Below, piece after piece: positions 8,401 to 16,741 of a stretch of 64,000 bases of DNA (the stretch's first letter is position 1; each line of letters begins with the position of its first letter). A program made the position numbers and the translations under genes. Origin of the DNA: Bifidobacterium goeldii (lineage in GTDB: Bacteria; Actinomycetota; Actinomycetes; Actinomycetales; Bifidobacteriaceae); NCBI RefSeq assembly GCF_003951095.1, contig NZ_QXGL01000001.1:1-64000 (forward strand). The letters run 5' to 3'. The notes under the pieces are model-generated. The model searched no databases and was not told the DNA's origin. It worked only from the letters and a program-made list of their open reading frames with translations.

Positions 8401-9272
8401 GTCATACGACTATTGCTGACACCAAGTGGACGATTACCAAACTTGATGCCCAAGGTAATCCAACGGATACCTCGTATCAGATTACGGATTGCACAGAGGA
8501 AAACGACTGCAAGACTAATAACGGTGACGTTCAGGATTATGATGCGCAGCCTGGTCGTTTCCTCGTCAATAATCTGCCTGTAGGTGGTTACTTGCTCACG
8601 GAGGCTAGTACTCCTGATGGATATTGGCATACGAATGTGAAGTACCACTTCACGGTTACTGCTGGCAAAGAGACTGTCTTTCCTATTGTCACCACTAATG
8701 GTGTGATTACGAATCAGAAACCGACTGTCTCATGGAGCAAAGTTGACGAAGATGATCGCAATAAGCTTCTTGAAGGTAGCGAATGGGAGATCAGTGGTGG
8801 ACCGCAGGGTACTCCTACGGCAACAGTTGTAGATTGTTCAACCACTGATACAGCGCAGGAGGCTTGCTCAAAGAACACGACTAATACAGTGAACGATAAG
8901 GGGCAAGTGACTGAGTATCGTGATCTTGACAATGCTGCTGGTGTACTGCGTATCAGTGGTTTGCCGCGTCCGGCTCAGGGCGAGACATATACGTTTACTC
9001 TGAAGGAAACTCAATCGCCAACAGGGTATGTACTCAAAGATGCGCAGTATACGTTCGCAATCGGTTACGACGAGTCAGTCGTTCAACTCAAACTGGGTGA
9101 TGAGGCTCTTGCTGATAACAAGGTCACTAACGCAAAAGCACTCAGTGAACTGCCGCTCACTGGTGGCGATGCGCGGTCGTGGATGTGGGTGAGTGGCGGC
9201 TTGGCACTGTTTGCTGCAGGCGCAGTGTTGGCTTATGAGTGGATGAAACGACGTAACGCGTTGTTGCACTGA
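5442..9272 (+). CDS. Large LPLTG-anchored adhesin pilin with beta-helix repeats and three CnaB domains
   Basis: About 1276 residues. After a signal peptide (hydrophobic stretch FIASIAAISFVSGVALTAYA) comes a long right-handed beta-helix-like region with many GG-x-F-x-x-N repeats (GGTFTGN, GGMFSNN, GGTFDSN, GGDFENN, GGTFKGN, GGEFESN), roughly residues 170-400, resembling polymorphic outer-membrane/adhesin repeats. The C-terminal third has three CnaB (SpaA-like) domains ending in E-boxes GQYTLTEIKAPVGY, GGYLLTEASTPDGY and YTFTLKETQSPTGY (about residues 920, 1047 and 1185). LPLTGG, a hydrophobic helix and a short basic tail finish it. This is the architecture of a pilus-tip or ancillary adhesin. 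The start is uncertain: ATG 5442 (AAGGA 11 bases upstream) or ATG 5502 (AAGGCGG 6 bases upstream) both give a signal peptide. No sortase gene follows. Confidence 0.88.
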   Translation: MTNSKLDMPQREIPEARRHVMRFANTFIASIAAISFVSGVALTAYADPISTVADITTDTAATPDSMPEVQTNVATVDGYDCAQVTDWNGLNKCIAAGGVVTITEKIIAPTSGSITVATASTILSTVKGTAIEAQKPEAGSTDLFVINKGGTLTVGAAGGASFEYSGNTGDNVRVFAHINAGGTLAVANGTFTGNDSTAIGGSGTLAYNDGGKVIIAGGMFSNNKATHGGVIWQSGSGSLTITGGTFDSNTSDNGGVVYKDKGFATIAGGTFTGNSAQVGGVITQQQNVSNDVKSTLTVSGGTFTGNKSLKSDINWNGGGVIRSRAGVVTVSGGDFENNMSLGTGGGAIFVGDTELTVTGGTFKGNESVNGLGGGAIYQTQGTVTVSGGEFESNRQTYGTLNDQTITYTDCSTDGETKHNCRKGGYRGGGAIHTDGGTLTIQGSVRFTGNYERDWTAFSGGGAVYVQGVLWVKSDAQGHAPEFTGNWAGVSDDQYQTETVTDEQGKQTTVNKSPVGGAGGAIFLQNNNSMGYLMGGEFKNNSSGYLGGAVYTEEGSTTYIAKAVAYGNTAGHFGGGFWLCPSGNGEASKGGNIALFDNQTDPRIDPNDGNSESNVQGAQPTNSTEFTNQAGADLAIMNPWAKSGKPNTFQLMDTWFTDRTKTAVTWQWDGMPIQRASGFSDSWQAGMGADKVGNIAVTAYKSPKDTAFTKSDGTTKVEFADHMYLIQLSFHGETGMYQKGVALKATNVADVSKERAKNSASVKFTGNQSRLSGGAFGTNGRVLFSTPYTASWEKVALNTNGNLTDTKLAGSVWELTSVPTTLSVKGDSSTQTDQTVIGGPHTETFYPTYCTAGDEESYNAGKCWKKDTDANGNVIKVSAIITDNEADEHTSEDDKYSYQGSFDNNPAAGGFDLNNLANGQYTLTEIKAPVGYSPEIGTGGSTKTYKFNVRDGQAKWLDDAGNETTAIDKAIGNTAMPGVAWEKQDADSHTTIADTKWTITKLDAQGNPTDTSYQITDCTEENDCKTNNGDVQDYDAQPGRFLVNNLPVGGYLLTEASTPDGYWHTNVKYHFTVTAGKETVFPIVTTNGVITNQKPTVSWSKVDEDDRNKLLEGSEWEISGGPQGTPTATVVDCSTTDTAQEACSKNTTNTVNDKGQVTEYRDLDNAAGVLRISGLPRPAQGETYTFTLKETQSPTGYVLKDAQYTFAIGYDESVVQLKLGDEALADNKVTNAKALSELPLTGGDARSWMWVSGGLALFAAGAVLAYEWMKRRNALLH

Positions 9273-9318
9273 GTGTGAGCAAGTCGCTGCGAGCGTTCTA
9301 TATGCGTGTGGCCGGTTT

Positions 9319-9582
9319 CAATGCTGGCGGTAGCCTCAGCCCCCTCAGCTGAGGGGGGGGGAAGGTCGTGACTATCGTGGCCTTGATTGTGGAATCGCGC
9401 TGTCGTGCGATGCTGTGTTGTTGGCAGCGCACAGCGCCGCGACGCTCCCCCAGTCAGCTGCGCTGACAGCCCCCTCAGCCGAGGGGGCCGAGAGCTACCG
9501 CCAGCATTGAGAAGCGTTGAGCGCCTATTAGCGTGGCGGCTGTAGCTGCTGCTGAGAACACAGCATCGCGCGACAGCGCGAT
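9319..9582. repeat. Two interleaved inverted repeats in the 356-base gap after the pilus locus
   Basis: No gene is seen between 9273 and 9629. Repeat A: CAATGCTGGCGGTAG (9319-9333) plus a C5TCAGCTGAG5 palindrome is matched by an inverted copy at about 9464-9509. Repeat B: 26 bases at 9394-9419 beginning ATCGCGCTGTCG recur inverted at 9557-9582 with one mismatch. The order is A-B-A'-B', so the two stems cannot form together without a pseudoknot. A run of nine G (9353-9361) lies at the end of the first A copy. The region may serve as terminator for both convergent neighbours or be a REP/MITE-like remnant. Confidence 0.65.
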
Positions 9583-9629
9583 CCCGATACAACAGGCATT
9601 GCATACACATTACAATGCGAAAAGCTGGT

Positions 9630-11231
9630 TTACTCCTCGGCCACAAGCTCCAAGTACGAGTCGTTCCACAAGTCTTCGTCGCCATCAGGCATCAACAGTA
9701 CGCGCTCAGGATTCAGTGCTTGCACGGCGCCCTCATCGTGGGTAACCAGCACGATCGCACCCTCATATTTAGCGATGGCTTTGAGGATCTCATCGCGTGA
9801 CGCGGGGTCGAGGTTGTTGGTGGGCTCATCAAGCAGCAGCACGTTCGCGCGAGAAGTCACTAAAGTCGCCAATGCCAGTCGTGTCTTCTCACCACCAGAC
9901 AGCACGCGAGCAGGCTTCAATGCATCGTCTCCAGAGAACAAGAACGAGCCAAGAATCGAACGCGCTTGCGTATCGTTCAATTCAGGAGCTACGTGCGTAA
10001 GGTTCTCCAACACGGTTGCGTTCAAATCAAGCGTGTCATGTTCCTGCGCGAAGTAACCGATTTTGCAGCCGTGACCATACTCAACTACACCAGTGTCCGG
10101 CTCTTCAATATGCGCGAGCAGGCGCAGCGTAGTGGTTTTACCAGCACCGTTATAGCCCAGAATCACCACGCGAGAACCCTTGTCAACCGCAAGATTCACG
10201 CCGGCGAAGACGATGTTAGAACCATAAGCTTTAGAAATGTCCTTGGCCATGATGGGAGTGCGGCCACAGGGCGCAGGCTCGGGGAAGCGAATGTCAGCAA
10301 CCTTTTCTTGCTTTTGTGCTTCGCTGGTTTCGCTGAGCAATCGTTCGGCGCGGCGCATCATATTCTGTGCGGCGACAGCCTTGGTGGCTTTCGCGTGCAG
10401 GCGGATGCCTTGCTTCATCAAACGCTCGGCTTTCTTTTCAGCAACTTCGCGTTCGCGACGGCGCCGTTCTTCATCTACCACGCGCTGGTGCAGGTAGGCT
10501 TTCCAGCCGAGCGAATACATGTCGATCTGACCAGTTTGCGCGTCAAGATGCCACACCTTATTGACGACCTCGTCCAACAACTCAGTGGAGTGAGAGATGA
10601 CGAGGAATCCGCCTTCGAATTTCTTCAAAAATCCGCGCAACCATTCGATGGAGTCAGCGTCCAAATGGTTGGTTGGCTCGTCCAAGATTAGCGTGTCAGC
10701 ATCGGAGAACAGAATGCGTGCCAGTTCGATACGACGGCGCTGACCGCCAGAGAGATTGCCGAGCTGCTGAGTCATAACGCTTTGTTCGAGGCCGAGACTA
10801 TCAGCCATGGCGATCGCCTCAGATTGCGCTGCATAACCACCGGCCTTGTCGAATTCCTGCATGATCTTGTCATAGCGGTTCATTGCGCGAGTCATGACAT
10901 CCGGATCCGGATCGGTCATTTCCTTCTCGCATTTGCGCATGCGGGAAATAATGGAAGCAATGTCGCGCGCGCTCATCATACGGTCGAGCGCGGTCTGCGT
11001 TTGATCGGAAGCGTGCGTATCCTGCGGCAGATAGCCGAGTTTGCCGGAGACGCGCACTTTGCCGGCGGTGGGTAGCATGTCGCCGGTGATCACGCGAGTG
11101 AGCGTAGTTTTACCAGCACCATTGCGGCCAACGAGACCGATTTTGTCGCCTTTAGCGACGTGGAAGTTCGTCGGATGCAGTAGTGTACGTGCACCGATCT
11201 GAATTTCAAGTTCCTGCGCTTCGATGGCCAT
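9630..11231 (-). CDS. ABC-F family ATPase (ribosome-associated type)
   Basis: A 533-residue protein with two ATP-binding cassettes and no membrane segments. Cassette 1 has GLVGRNGAGKTT (Walker A), LSGGQRRRIELAR (signature) and DTLILDEPTNHLD (Walker B). Cassette 2 has GYNGAGKTTTLR, LSGGEKTRLALATLV and VLLLDEPTNNLD. Between them is a charged linker (DEERRRREREVAEKKAERLMKQ), the P-site tRNA interaction motif region of ABC-F proteins, which act on the ribosome in translation control or antibiotic protection. I chose the ATG ending at 11231 because cassette 1 follows at once (MAIEAQELEI); longer frames add an unlike leader. It is convergent with the pilus locus. Which ABC-F subfamily it belongs to cannot be settled by eye. 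Confidence 0.92.
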   Translation of the reverse strand: MAIEAQELEIQIGARTLLHPTNFHVAKGDKIGLVGRNGAGKTTLTRVITGDMLPTAGKVRVSGKLGYLPQDTHASDQTQTALDRMMSARDIASIISRMRKCEKEMTDPDPDVMTRAMNRYDKIMQEFDKAGGYAAQSEAIAMADSLGLEQSVMTQQLGNLSGGQRRRIELARILFSDADTLILDEPTNHLDADSIEWLRGFLKKFEGGFLVISHSTELLDEVVNKVWHLDAQTGQIDMYSLGWKAYLHQRVVDEERRRREREVAEKKAERLMKQGIRLHAKATKAVAAQNMMRRAERLLSETSEAQKQEKVADIRFPEPAPCGRTPIMAKDISKAYGSNIVFAGVNLAVDKGSRVVILGYNGAGKTTTLRLLAHIEEPDTGVVEYGHGCKIGYFAQEHDTLDLNATVLENLTHVAPELNDTQARSILGSFLFSGDDALKPARVLSGGEKTRLALATLVTSRANVLLLDEPTNNLDPASRDEILKAIAKYEGAIVLVTHDEGAVQALNPERVLLMPDGDEDLWNDSYLELVAEE

Positions 11232-11526
11232 GCCTGTTCGTTTCGCCCTTCCATACGGCTGTGTCGTCATATCGCCGGCTGCTGCACTATGTGTTACATG
11301 CATGCGTGCTGCGGCGAAGTCCAACGTTCCATCATAGCGAATGGGTGCGAATCGGCAGGATGAGCCTGGCACCCTTAAGGGTGATCATCCTCATGAATGA
11401 GGGATAAATCCGTCTTGTGCCTGATAGAACAAGCCGTTGATACATCATACGATCGCTTAACAAGAGTAGGGAACACGCTGGTGTGGGGTTGACCCAGATT
11501 CCAGGTGAGATTGGCAGGAGGGCGAA

Positions 11527-12312
11527 ATGGCACGGGTGATGGGCGTGGCGTCAGTACGAGAGCACGATCGTATGCCAGCAAACGCAAAGAATCGCGTACA
11601 GTATTTTGCCGACTACCGGTATCGCAGGGCGCGTATCGGTATCAAAGTAGTGCTGTCGGTGGCGGTTGCTGCGGTGATGCTGTTCGCAGTGCTGTTTGGC
11701 GTGGGGCGTATTGCCAACGTTGGGCCGTTCGCCGCGGGCATTCCTGAAGCCTCGTATGATGCTGCGCGATGGAATCTGATTGTGGTGAACCGTTGGCATC
11801 GTATTCCTGACGATTACCCGCAACCAGAGTTGACGACATTGTCGAACGGGGAGCAAGTGGATTCGCGTATCTATCCGGATTTGCAGCGCATGTTTGACGA
11901 TATGCGTGCTGCTGGCCTCAACCCGTATGTCACCGCCGGTTATCGTACACGTGACAAACAGCAATCACTCATGGATGAAAAGGTGTTCCTATACAAGAAC
12001 GAAGGCATGGATGAGAAAGCTGCTGAAGAAAAAGCGCGCGAATGGGTGGCGATTCCCGGCACCAGCGAGCATGAGATCGGCTTAGCGGTAGACATTAACG
12101 CGAAGGGCGCGCGCAGCACAGCGGACTCGCAACGCGAGCATGAGTGGCTAGCAGCAAACGCGTGGCAGTACGGATTCATTCTGCGCTATCCGAATGGCAA
12201 AACCGACGTAACCGGCAACATCTACGAGCCCTGGCACTATCGGTATGTAGGCGCAGAAGCTGCCAAAGCCATCCACGATTCCGGCAAGGTTTTGGAGGAG
12301 TACCAAGGCTGA
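11527..12312 (+). CDS. D-alanyl-D-alanine carboxypeptidase, M15/VanY type
   Basis: A 261-residue membrane-anchored peptidoglycan enzyme that would trim terminal D-Ala from stem peptides. A cytoplasmic N-terminus of about 35 residues precedes one transmembrane helix (VVLSVAVAAVMLFAVLFGVG). The extracellular domain has the metallopeptidase motif SEHEIGLAVD (SxHxxGxAxD, zinc His and Asp) and the second zinc/catalytic motif EPWHYRYVG near the C-terminus. YRTRDKQQSLMD is the usual third motif. All key residues are present, so it should be active. AGGAGGGCGAA precedes the ATG at good spacing. It runs towards the histidine kinase gene with a 40-base gap. Confidence 0.93.
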   Translation: MARVMGVASVREHDRMPANAKNRVQYFADYRYRRARIGIKVVLSVAVAAVMLFAVLFGVGRIANVGPFAAGIPEASYDAARWNLIVVNRWHRIPDDYPQPELTTLSNGEQVDSRIYPDLQRMFDDMRAAGLNPYVTAGYRTRDKQQSLMDEKVFLYKNEGMDEKAAEEKAREWVAIPGTSEHEIGLAVDINAKGARSTADSQREHEWLAANAWQYGFILRYPNGKTDVTGNIYEPWHYRYVGAEAAKAIHDSGKVLEEYQG

Positions 12313-12352
12313 ACGCTGCCGACCGGTTTGTGCTGTATGCGGTCGGTTTATT

Positions 12353-14083
12353 TCAGGCAGCCGGCAGGTCGAGCGTCGCGCGGAACAGGCCGTCACTGGG
12401 TTGGGACAGCGTGAGCCGCGCGCCCATTGCCTCGCAGGCGGCGGACACGATTGACAGGCCCAATCCGACGCCGGGTACCGCGCTGATACGTGAGTGTTCG
12501 CCACGATGGAACGGTTGCGTTAATTCGTTCAGATCATCGGGCAGTGTTTCGCTGGTGGTGTTCGTGACGGTCAATGTCACATGCGCCGAGGAACCGCCGG
12601 CGGCGTTTGCGGACGGTTGGCTGACGGCTACGCGTACTGACCCGCCGTTCGAGTTGTGCACGACAGCGTTGCGAATGAGATTGCCGACGGCCAATTCCAG
12701 CAATGCCGGGTCAGTGGCGACTGTGGTTTTCGGCAGCTCGTCGGCGTCGATGGTAATGCCGTGTTCGGCAGCGTCGTCGGCAACGATATCGATCGCATCG
12801 TTCACGCAGTCGGTCAGATTGGCGACAGACGGTGCAGATGATGCAGTGCCGTTGCTAGCCGGAGCTGCATGTCCGCCGATTGCTCCGTTTTGGATGCGCG
12901 AAAGCGTTAGCAGTGCCTGCACAAGCTGGGCGCCACGGCGGTTCGCGGCGAGCGCGCGGCGAACAGACGGCTCCACATCAGCGGGGAAGCGGCCTTGGGC
13001 GAGCGGCGCATCAAGATTCGTTTCCACGGCGGCGATCGGCGTGCGCAGTTCGTGCGACGCATTTGATACGAAGCGTTTTTCCGCAACGGATGCGGCCTGG
13101 ATGCGTTCAAGCATGCCGTTGAGCGCGTTAGCAAGCTGTGCGATTTCATCCGCGTCACCATGTCGCTGTGATTCCTTGGACGATACCGCGGTTGAGGAAT
13201 CATCGTCATGGGTGAGAGCATTATGCGTGGCTGACTTGGCGTCGGCTGTGCTGCTGTTATGCCTGCGGAACCAGCGCCGGCGCGGATGCGTGCGCCTGTC
13301 CACATCAATACGCGTATCAAGCCGATCGGGATCGAGTGCAGCCGCCTGCTCGCTGATCGAACGCAATCGGCGGGACATGCGCGAAGTAACAATCCAGATC
13401 ACGAGGATGCTGGTCGTACCGAAGAACACGAAGATGATCGCAGCGCTGATACGCAAGCCGTTGGCGATCGTGTCCTGATTCCAAATGGATATGCCATATG
13501 GGGTGTTGATCGTGTATGAGCCGTCCTGCCCCCACTCGACGCGATAGTGGCCGTCGCTGAGCGTTCCGCTGGCGGAACCTGTCTTATTGTCGGCAATCCC
13601 GCCGCTACTGGAACCGGTGACACTCATCGAATCGGAATCGGAGCCGGAACTGGAATCTGCGCTCGAGTCGGAGTCGGGGTGCGCCTGTGCATACGATTGC
13701 GGATCCCATTGCCATATATTCCATTCGAGGCCCGGGCCCTTGGTGCTGCCGCTGGTGGTACCGTCCGCACCGCCGAGCTCGCCTTTCTCATAGGTGCTGA
13801 TTGTCAGCGCGTATGAGAACATGCCGTTGACGACGATTGTCTGCACGAGGGTGGCCGCGCCGATGGCCAGTAGGAACACGATGCTGATGGCGAGCGTGAG
13901 CTTCGCGCGGAACGAACGGGGGCGCAGCCGGTCGAACAATGCGCTGATACTGCGGCCGATACGTCGCAACAAGCGGAACCGCTTGTGCGAGGCAGGGGAT
14001 TCCGCTGTGCCTTCATCGACGTGCGCGGCGGGTTTGGACACGTCGGGTTCGAGCACAGGGGTCTTGGAAACGATGTCGTTCAT
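12353..14083 (-). CDS. Two-component sensor histidine kinase (HAMP, HisKA, HATPase)
   Basis: A 576-residue sensor kinase. Order: cytoplasmic N-terminus, first transmembrane helix (LTLAISIVFLLAIGAATLVQ), an extracellular sensor loop rich in Ser/Asp/Gly, second helix (ISAAIIFVFFGTTSILVIWIV), HAMP with a long low-complexity insertion, HisKA with the phospho-accepting His344 in NASHELRTPIA, and a HATPase with N-box LIRNAVVHN and G-box GVGLGLSIV. The gene overlaps the response-regulator stop codon by ATGA, so the two are translated together. The divergent lipoprotein and exporter genes make an envelope-stress or antimicrobial-peptide sensing role plausible (inference). Confidence 0.93.
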   Translation of the reverse strand: MNDIVSKTPVLEPDVSKPAAHVDEGTAESPASHKRFRLLRRIGRSISALFDRLRPRSFRAKLTLAISIVFLLAIGAATLVQTIVVNGMFSYALTISTYEKGELGGADGTTSGSTKGPGLEWNIWQWDPQSYAQAHPDSDSSADSSSGSDSDSMSVTGSSSGGIADNKTGSASGTLSDGHYRVEWGQDGSYTINTPYGISIWNQDTIANGLRISAAIIFVFFGTTSILVIWIVTSRMSRRLRSISEQAAALDPDRLDTRIDVDRRTHPRRRWFRRHNSSTADAKSATHNALTHDDDSSTAVSSKESQRHGDADEIAQLANALNGMLERIQAASVAEKRFVSNASHELRTPIAAVETNLDAPLAQGRFPADVEPSVRRALAANRRGAQLVQALLTLSRIQNGAIGGHAAPASNGTASSAPSVANLTDCVNDAIDIVADDAAEHGITIDADELPKTTVATDPALLELAVGNLIRNAVVHNSNGGSVRVAVSQPSANAAGGSSAHVTLTVTNTTSETLPDDLNELTQPFHRGEHSRISAVPGVGLGLSIVSAACEAMGARLTLSQPSDGLFRATLDLPAA

Positions 14084-14751
14084 TGTAGCCGGTATCCTTC
14101 CCCGCGCGTCGAGACGATCGCCTCACGATCGCCGAGTTTGCGGCGCAGTGAATACACGGTGGTTTTGATCACGTCGGCCGGTTCAGCGGCGGTCGGATCA
14201 TCCCACACCGATTCGTAGAGTTCCGGCACGCTCACATAGCCGCCGTCGGCGCGCATAAGCTCGAGCAGTACGCCGTACTCCTTTGGCGTGAGCTTGACGA
14301 GCGTGCGCCCATGATCGCGGAACACCAATCGTCGCGTCGTATCGAGCGTAATATCCCCGCGCACAAGTACCGCGGCGGGCGCGGCGCCCTTGCCAGCACG
14401 ACGCTGCAATGCACGAATACGAGCGAGCAGCTCCGGGTAAGCGAATGGTTTGGTCAAATAATCGTCGGCGCCAAGATCCAGCCCGCTGACCCGGTCGCTC
14501 ACCTCGGCTGCTGCGGTGAGCATGATGACAGCGACGGGAATGCGGTTCGCGGCGATCGTTGCCATCACCGCGTCGCCCGAGAGCACTGGCAGGTCACGGT
14601 CGAGCAGCACGATGTCGATGTTCTGATCGGCGAGCGCCTGCAACGCTTCCGTGCCGGTTGCAGCGAGGCTGGTCGCATACCCTTCGTAACGCAACGCGTC
14701 GTCTAATGCGGCGGCCAGCTCGCGGTCGTCCTCGACGATCAGGATTCGCAT
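14080..14751 (-). CDS. OmpR/PhoB-type response regulator
   Basis: A 223-residue DNA-binding response regulator. The receiver domain begins MRILIVEDDRELAAALDDAL with the acidic pair, the phospho-acceptor Asp in IVLLDRDLP, and the conserved Lys in DDYLTKPFAYPELL. A winged-helix domain follows (LTPKEYGVLLELMRADGGYVS ... VYSLRRKLGD) and ends RGEGYRLQ. The start at 14751 has GAGG six bases upstream; longer frames add a non-conserved leader. The gene is first in a two-gene operon with the kinase (ATGA overlap) and is divergent from the lipoprotein/exporter operon, which it probably controls. Confidence 0.94.
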   Translation of the reverse strand: MRILIVEDDRELAAALDDALRYEGYATSLAATGTEALQALADQNIDIVLLDRDLPVLSGDAVMATIAANRIPVAVIMLTAAAEVSDRVSGLDLGADDYLTKPFAYPELLARIRALQRRAGKGAAPAAVLVRGDITLDTTRRLVFRDHGRTLVKLTPKEYGVLLELMRADGGYVSVPELYESVWDDPTAAEPADVIKTTVYSLRRKLGDREAIVSTRGEGYRLQ

Positions 14752-14947
14752 ATCGTGCCTCTTTCCTGCGGTTTCTCCCCATTCTGATGGTACCTGTTTA
14801 TCTTCCGGCCGTCTCGGTAATGCGAGGGTAATGGATTCTCCTACTGTCACGCCACCGGCTCGGAGGTTCCATGGATGGTAAGGACGTTGCATCACCCGAC
14901 CCGTGACACAAAACGGGCGGCGGCAACGTGCGGGAAGGGAGCTTGTG

Positions 14948-15742
14948 ATGAAACCGAATCGTATGCTCGCGGGCATGGCCGTATGCCTGACGATGTTGGG
15001 ATTGTTGGGTGGTTGTTCGACGCCGTTCACGCAGAGCGATCATGCCGACGATCCAGCGTCCACTTCGACGGCCGATCCGACCGGAACGACGACGGATGAC
15101 GACAGCAGCATGGAGACGTATCCCGCGTCGACGCTTACCAAACAGTTCACTGCGTGCCTGGTTTCCAAAGGTTTCGACGCGCGCATTATGGGGGAGCGCA
15201 ACAATCAGGTGGCCTTGTTGGAGATCGATTCGGCCGGCAATGCCGTACAGCCGAAGACCACGGTCGAGGATGACGGCACGGTCAACCGGGATTGGACCGG
15301 AGACCCGAGCTTGTATCCGAATATCACGTCGACCGGCGTCAGTTCGAACGCCGTCACTGGAAGTGATTTCCCGTATATCATCGCGCAAAACTCGGGGCAA
15401 TTGGCCGGCTCGCCGTACGCCGCCAAGCAGGCCGACTATGCGGCGTGCGAAGCCCAGTACCCGAATTTCTCACAGGGCGTGACCGTGTACACGACCGACG
15501 ATGCTAACGCGAGTGCCGAGGATAAGGCGGCCGTGCTGAAATTCGCGCAGGACGCGCGCACCAAGGGTTTCGATTGGGTAGCTGACCCAAGTGGCGACGA
15601 GCCGCTGCACATCGTGATTCCCAATACCGCGCCGGAAGCCGACGTGCGCCGCTTCTTTAAGGAATGTTCGACCGACGGTGTTCCGGTCGTGTTCAGCTGG
15701 GTGGGTGACTATTCGTACGACATCAACGACGTGCAACAGTGA
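14948..15742 (+). CDS. Secreted lipoprotein, paralogue 1 of a tandem pair
   Basis: 264 residues. Type II signal peptide (MLAGMAVCLTMLGLLGGC, lipobox LGGC) followed by a Ser/Thr/Asp-rich linker and a globular domain. I do not recognise a named family. The domain has the cores KQFTACLVSKGFDARI near its start and DARTKGFDWVADPSGDEP near its end, both closely matched in the next gene. GGGAG lies just upstream of the GTG/ATG pair; ATG 14948 is chosen. Conserved cysteines (ACLVS, DYAACEAQYP, KECS) are shared with the paralogue and may form disulfides. Being first in a run with a MacA-like adaptor and ABC exporter, it is probably a surface component of the same system. Confidence 0.8.
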   Translation: MKPNRMLAGMAVCLTMLGLLGGCSTPFTQSDHADDPASTSTADPTGTTTDDDSSMETYPASTLTKQFTACLVSKGFDARIMGERNNQVALLEIDSAGNAVQPKTTVEDDGTVNRDWTGDPSLYPNITSTGVSSNAVTGSDFPYIIAQNSGQLAGSPYAAKQADYAACEAQYPNFSQGVTVYTTDDANASAEDKAAVLKFAQDARTKGFDWVADPSGDEPLHIVIPNTAPEADVRRFFKECSTDGVPVVFSWVGDYSYDINDVQQ

Positions 15743-15867
15743 GCTGCGGCAAACGGCGCCGCGCCAAGGTAAAGCGAAAGTGATGCGAAATCCTACCGAC
15801 ACGCAACGGAGCGCACGGTTGGATGAAAACATGACATTCGATAACGACAATTAACAAGGAGCTGATC

Positions 15868-16683
15868 ATGATCACCTCATCTGATTTCCGTACCATGCGC
15901 CGAACCTTGACCGCCATTGCATCAGGCTTGTGTGTCATGGCGCTCGCCGCCTGCTCTGTGCCGTTCACTCAAAACAGTACAGACGATGCGAACAGTGCGA
16001 CGGGCGGAAACACGGCCGGCGGTGGCACTTCCACCGCACGCGTCGACGAGACCGCGCGCAAGTTCGCCGCATGCCTGACATCCAAGGGCATCGAGGCGCA
16101 GACGACAATCGCGCCCGGTGTGAAGCCGAACGACACGTCGGCCGTTAAAAACGCGGTCGAAGTGCGTATGATCGACAAGGCTGGCCAGCCCATTGCTGCC
16201 GACGAGTCGGGCATGACCGTCAGCAGCGACGACGAAACCCAGAAGATGTACGCGAACATCATGTACACGTCGATCGACTACGGCAAGGTGTGGGTGATGT
16301 TCAAGGACTCCACCGCGCTGACCGGTTCGCCTTACGAGTCGAAACGGCAGGATTGGGCGGATTGCGAGGCAGCAAACCCGACCTTCGCGCAGCCGGCGCA
16401 AAGCAGCAACCCTAGCAACGCGTTCTCCGAGGAGGACAAGCAGTCCGTATTGCAGTATGCGAAGGACGCGCGCGATAAGGGCTTCGACTGGGTGGCCGAT
16501 CCAAACGGCGACGAGCCGACGACGATCATCATCCCCAAAACCGTCAGCGAAGCGGACTTCCGCCGCTTCCTCAAGGAATGTCCGACCGGCAACCTGCCCG
16601 TCACCTTCGGATTCGAAGGCACGCCGGATGAATACGGCTACGACTACACGAAGGTGATGGACGAGGTATACGGCGTCAACTAG
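15868..16683 (+). CDS. Secreted lipoprotein, paralogue 2 of a tandem pair
   Basis: 271 residues, with AAGGAG upstream of the ATG. The signal peptide ends in the lipobox ALAAC and is followed by SVPFTQN, echoing STPFTQS in the previous protein. The mature domain aligns along its length with paralogue 1: KFAACLTSKGIEAQ, YESKRQDWADCEAANPTF, DARDKGFDWVADPNGDEP, FRRFLKECPTGNLPV. A local gene duplication is the simplest explanation. Function unknown. It is followed after 58 bases by the adaptor gene of the exporter, which supports a shared envelope role. Confidence 0.8.
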   Translation: MITSSDFRTMRRTLTAIASGLCVMALAACSVPFTQNSTDDANSATGGNTAGGGTSTARVDETARKFAACLTSKGIEAQTTIAPGVKPNDTSAVKNAVEVRMIDKAGQPIAADESGMTVSSDDETQKMYANIMYTSIDYGKVWVMFKDSTALTGSPYESKRQDWADCEAANPTFAQPAQSSNPSNAFSEEDKQSVLQYAKDARDKGFDWVADPNGDEPTTIIIPKTVSEADFRRFLKECPTGNLPVTFGFEGTPDEYGYDYTKVMDEVYGVN

Positions 16684-16741
16684 ACGACCGGACAGTCGTA
16701 CCGGCGCAAACAAGCGCAAACGGGCAAGGGGAGGAGCAACC

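Noticed and set aside
9353-9361. Nine-G run as a second phase switch
   Set aside because: It lies beyond the adhesin stop codon inside a palindromic repeat, with no promoter or frame that it could switch.
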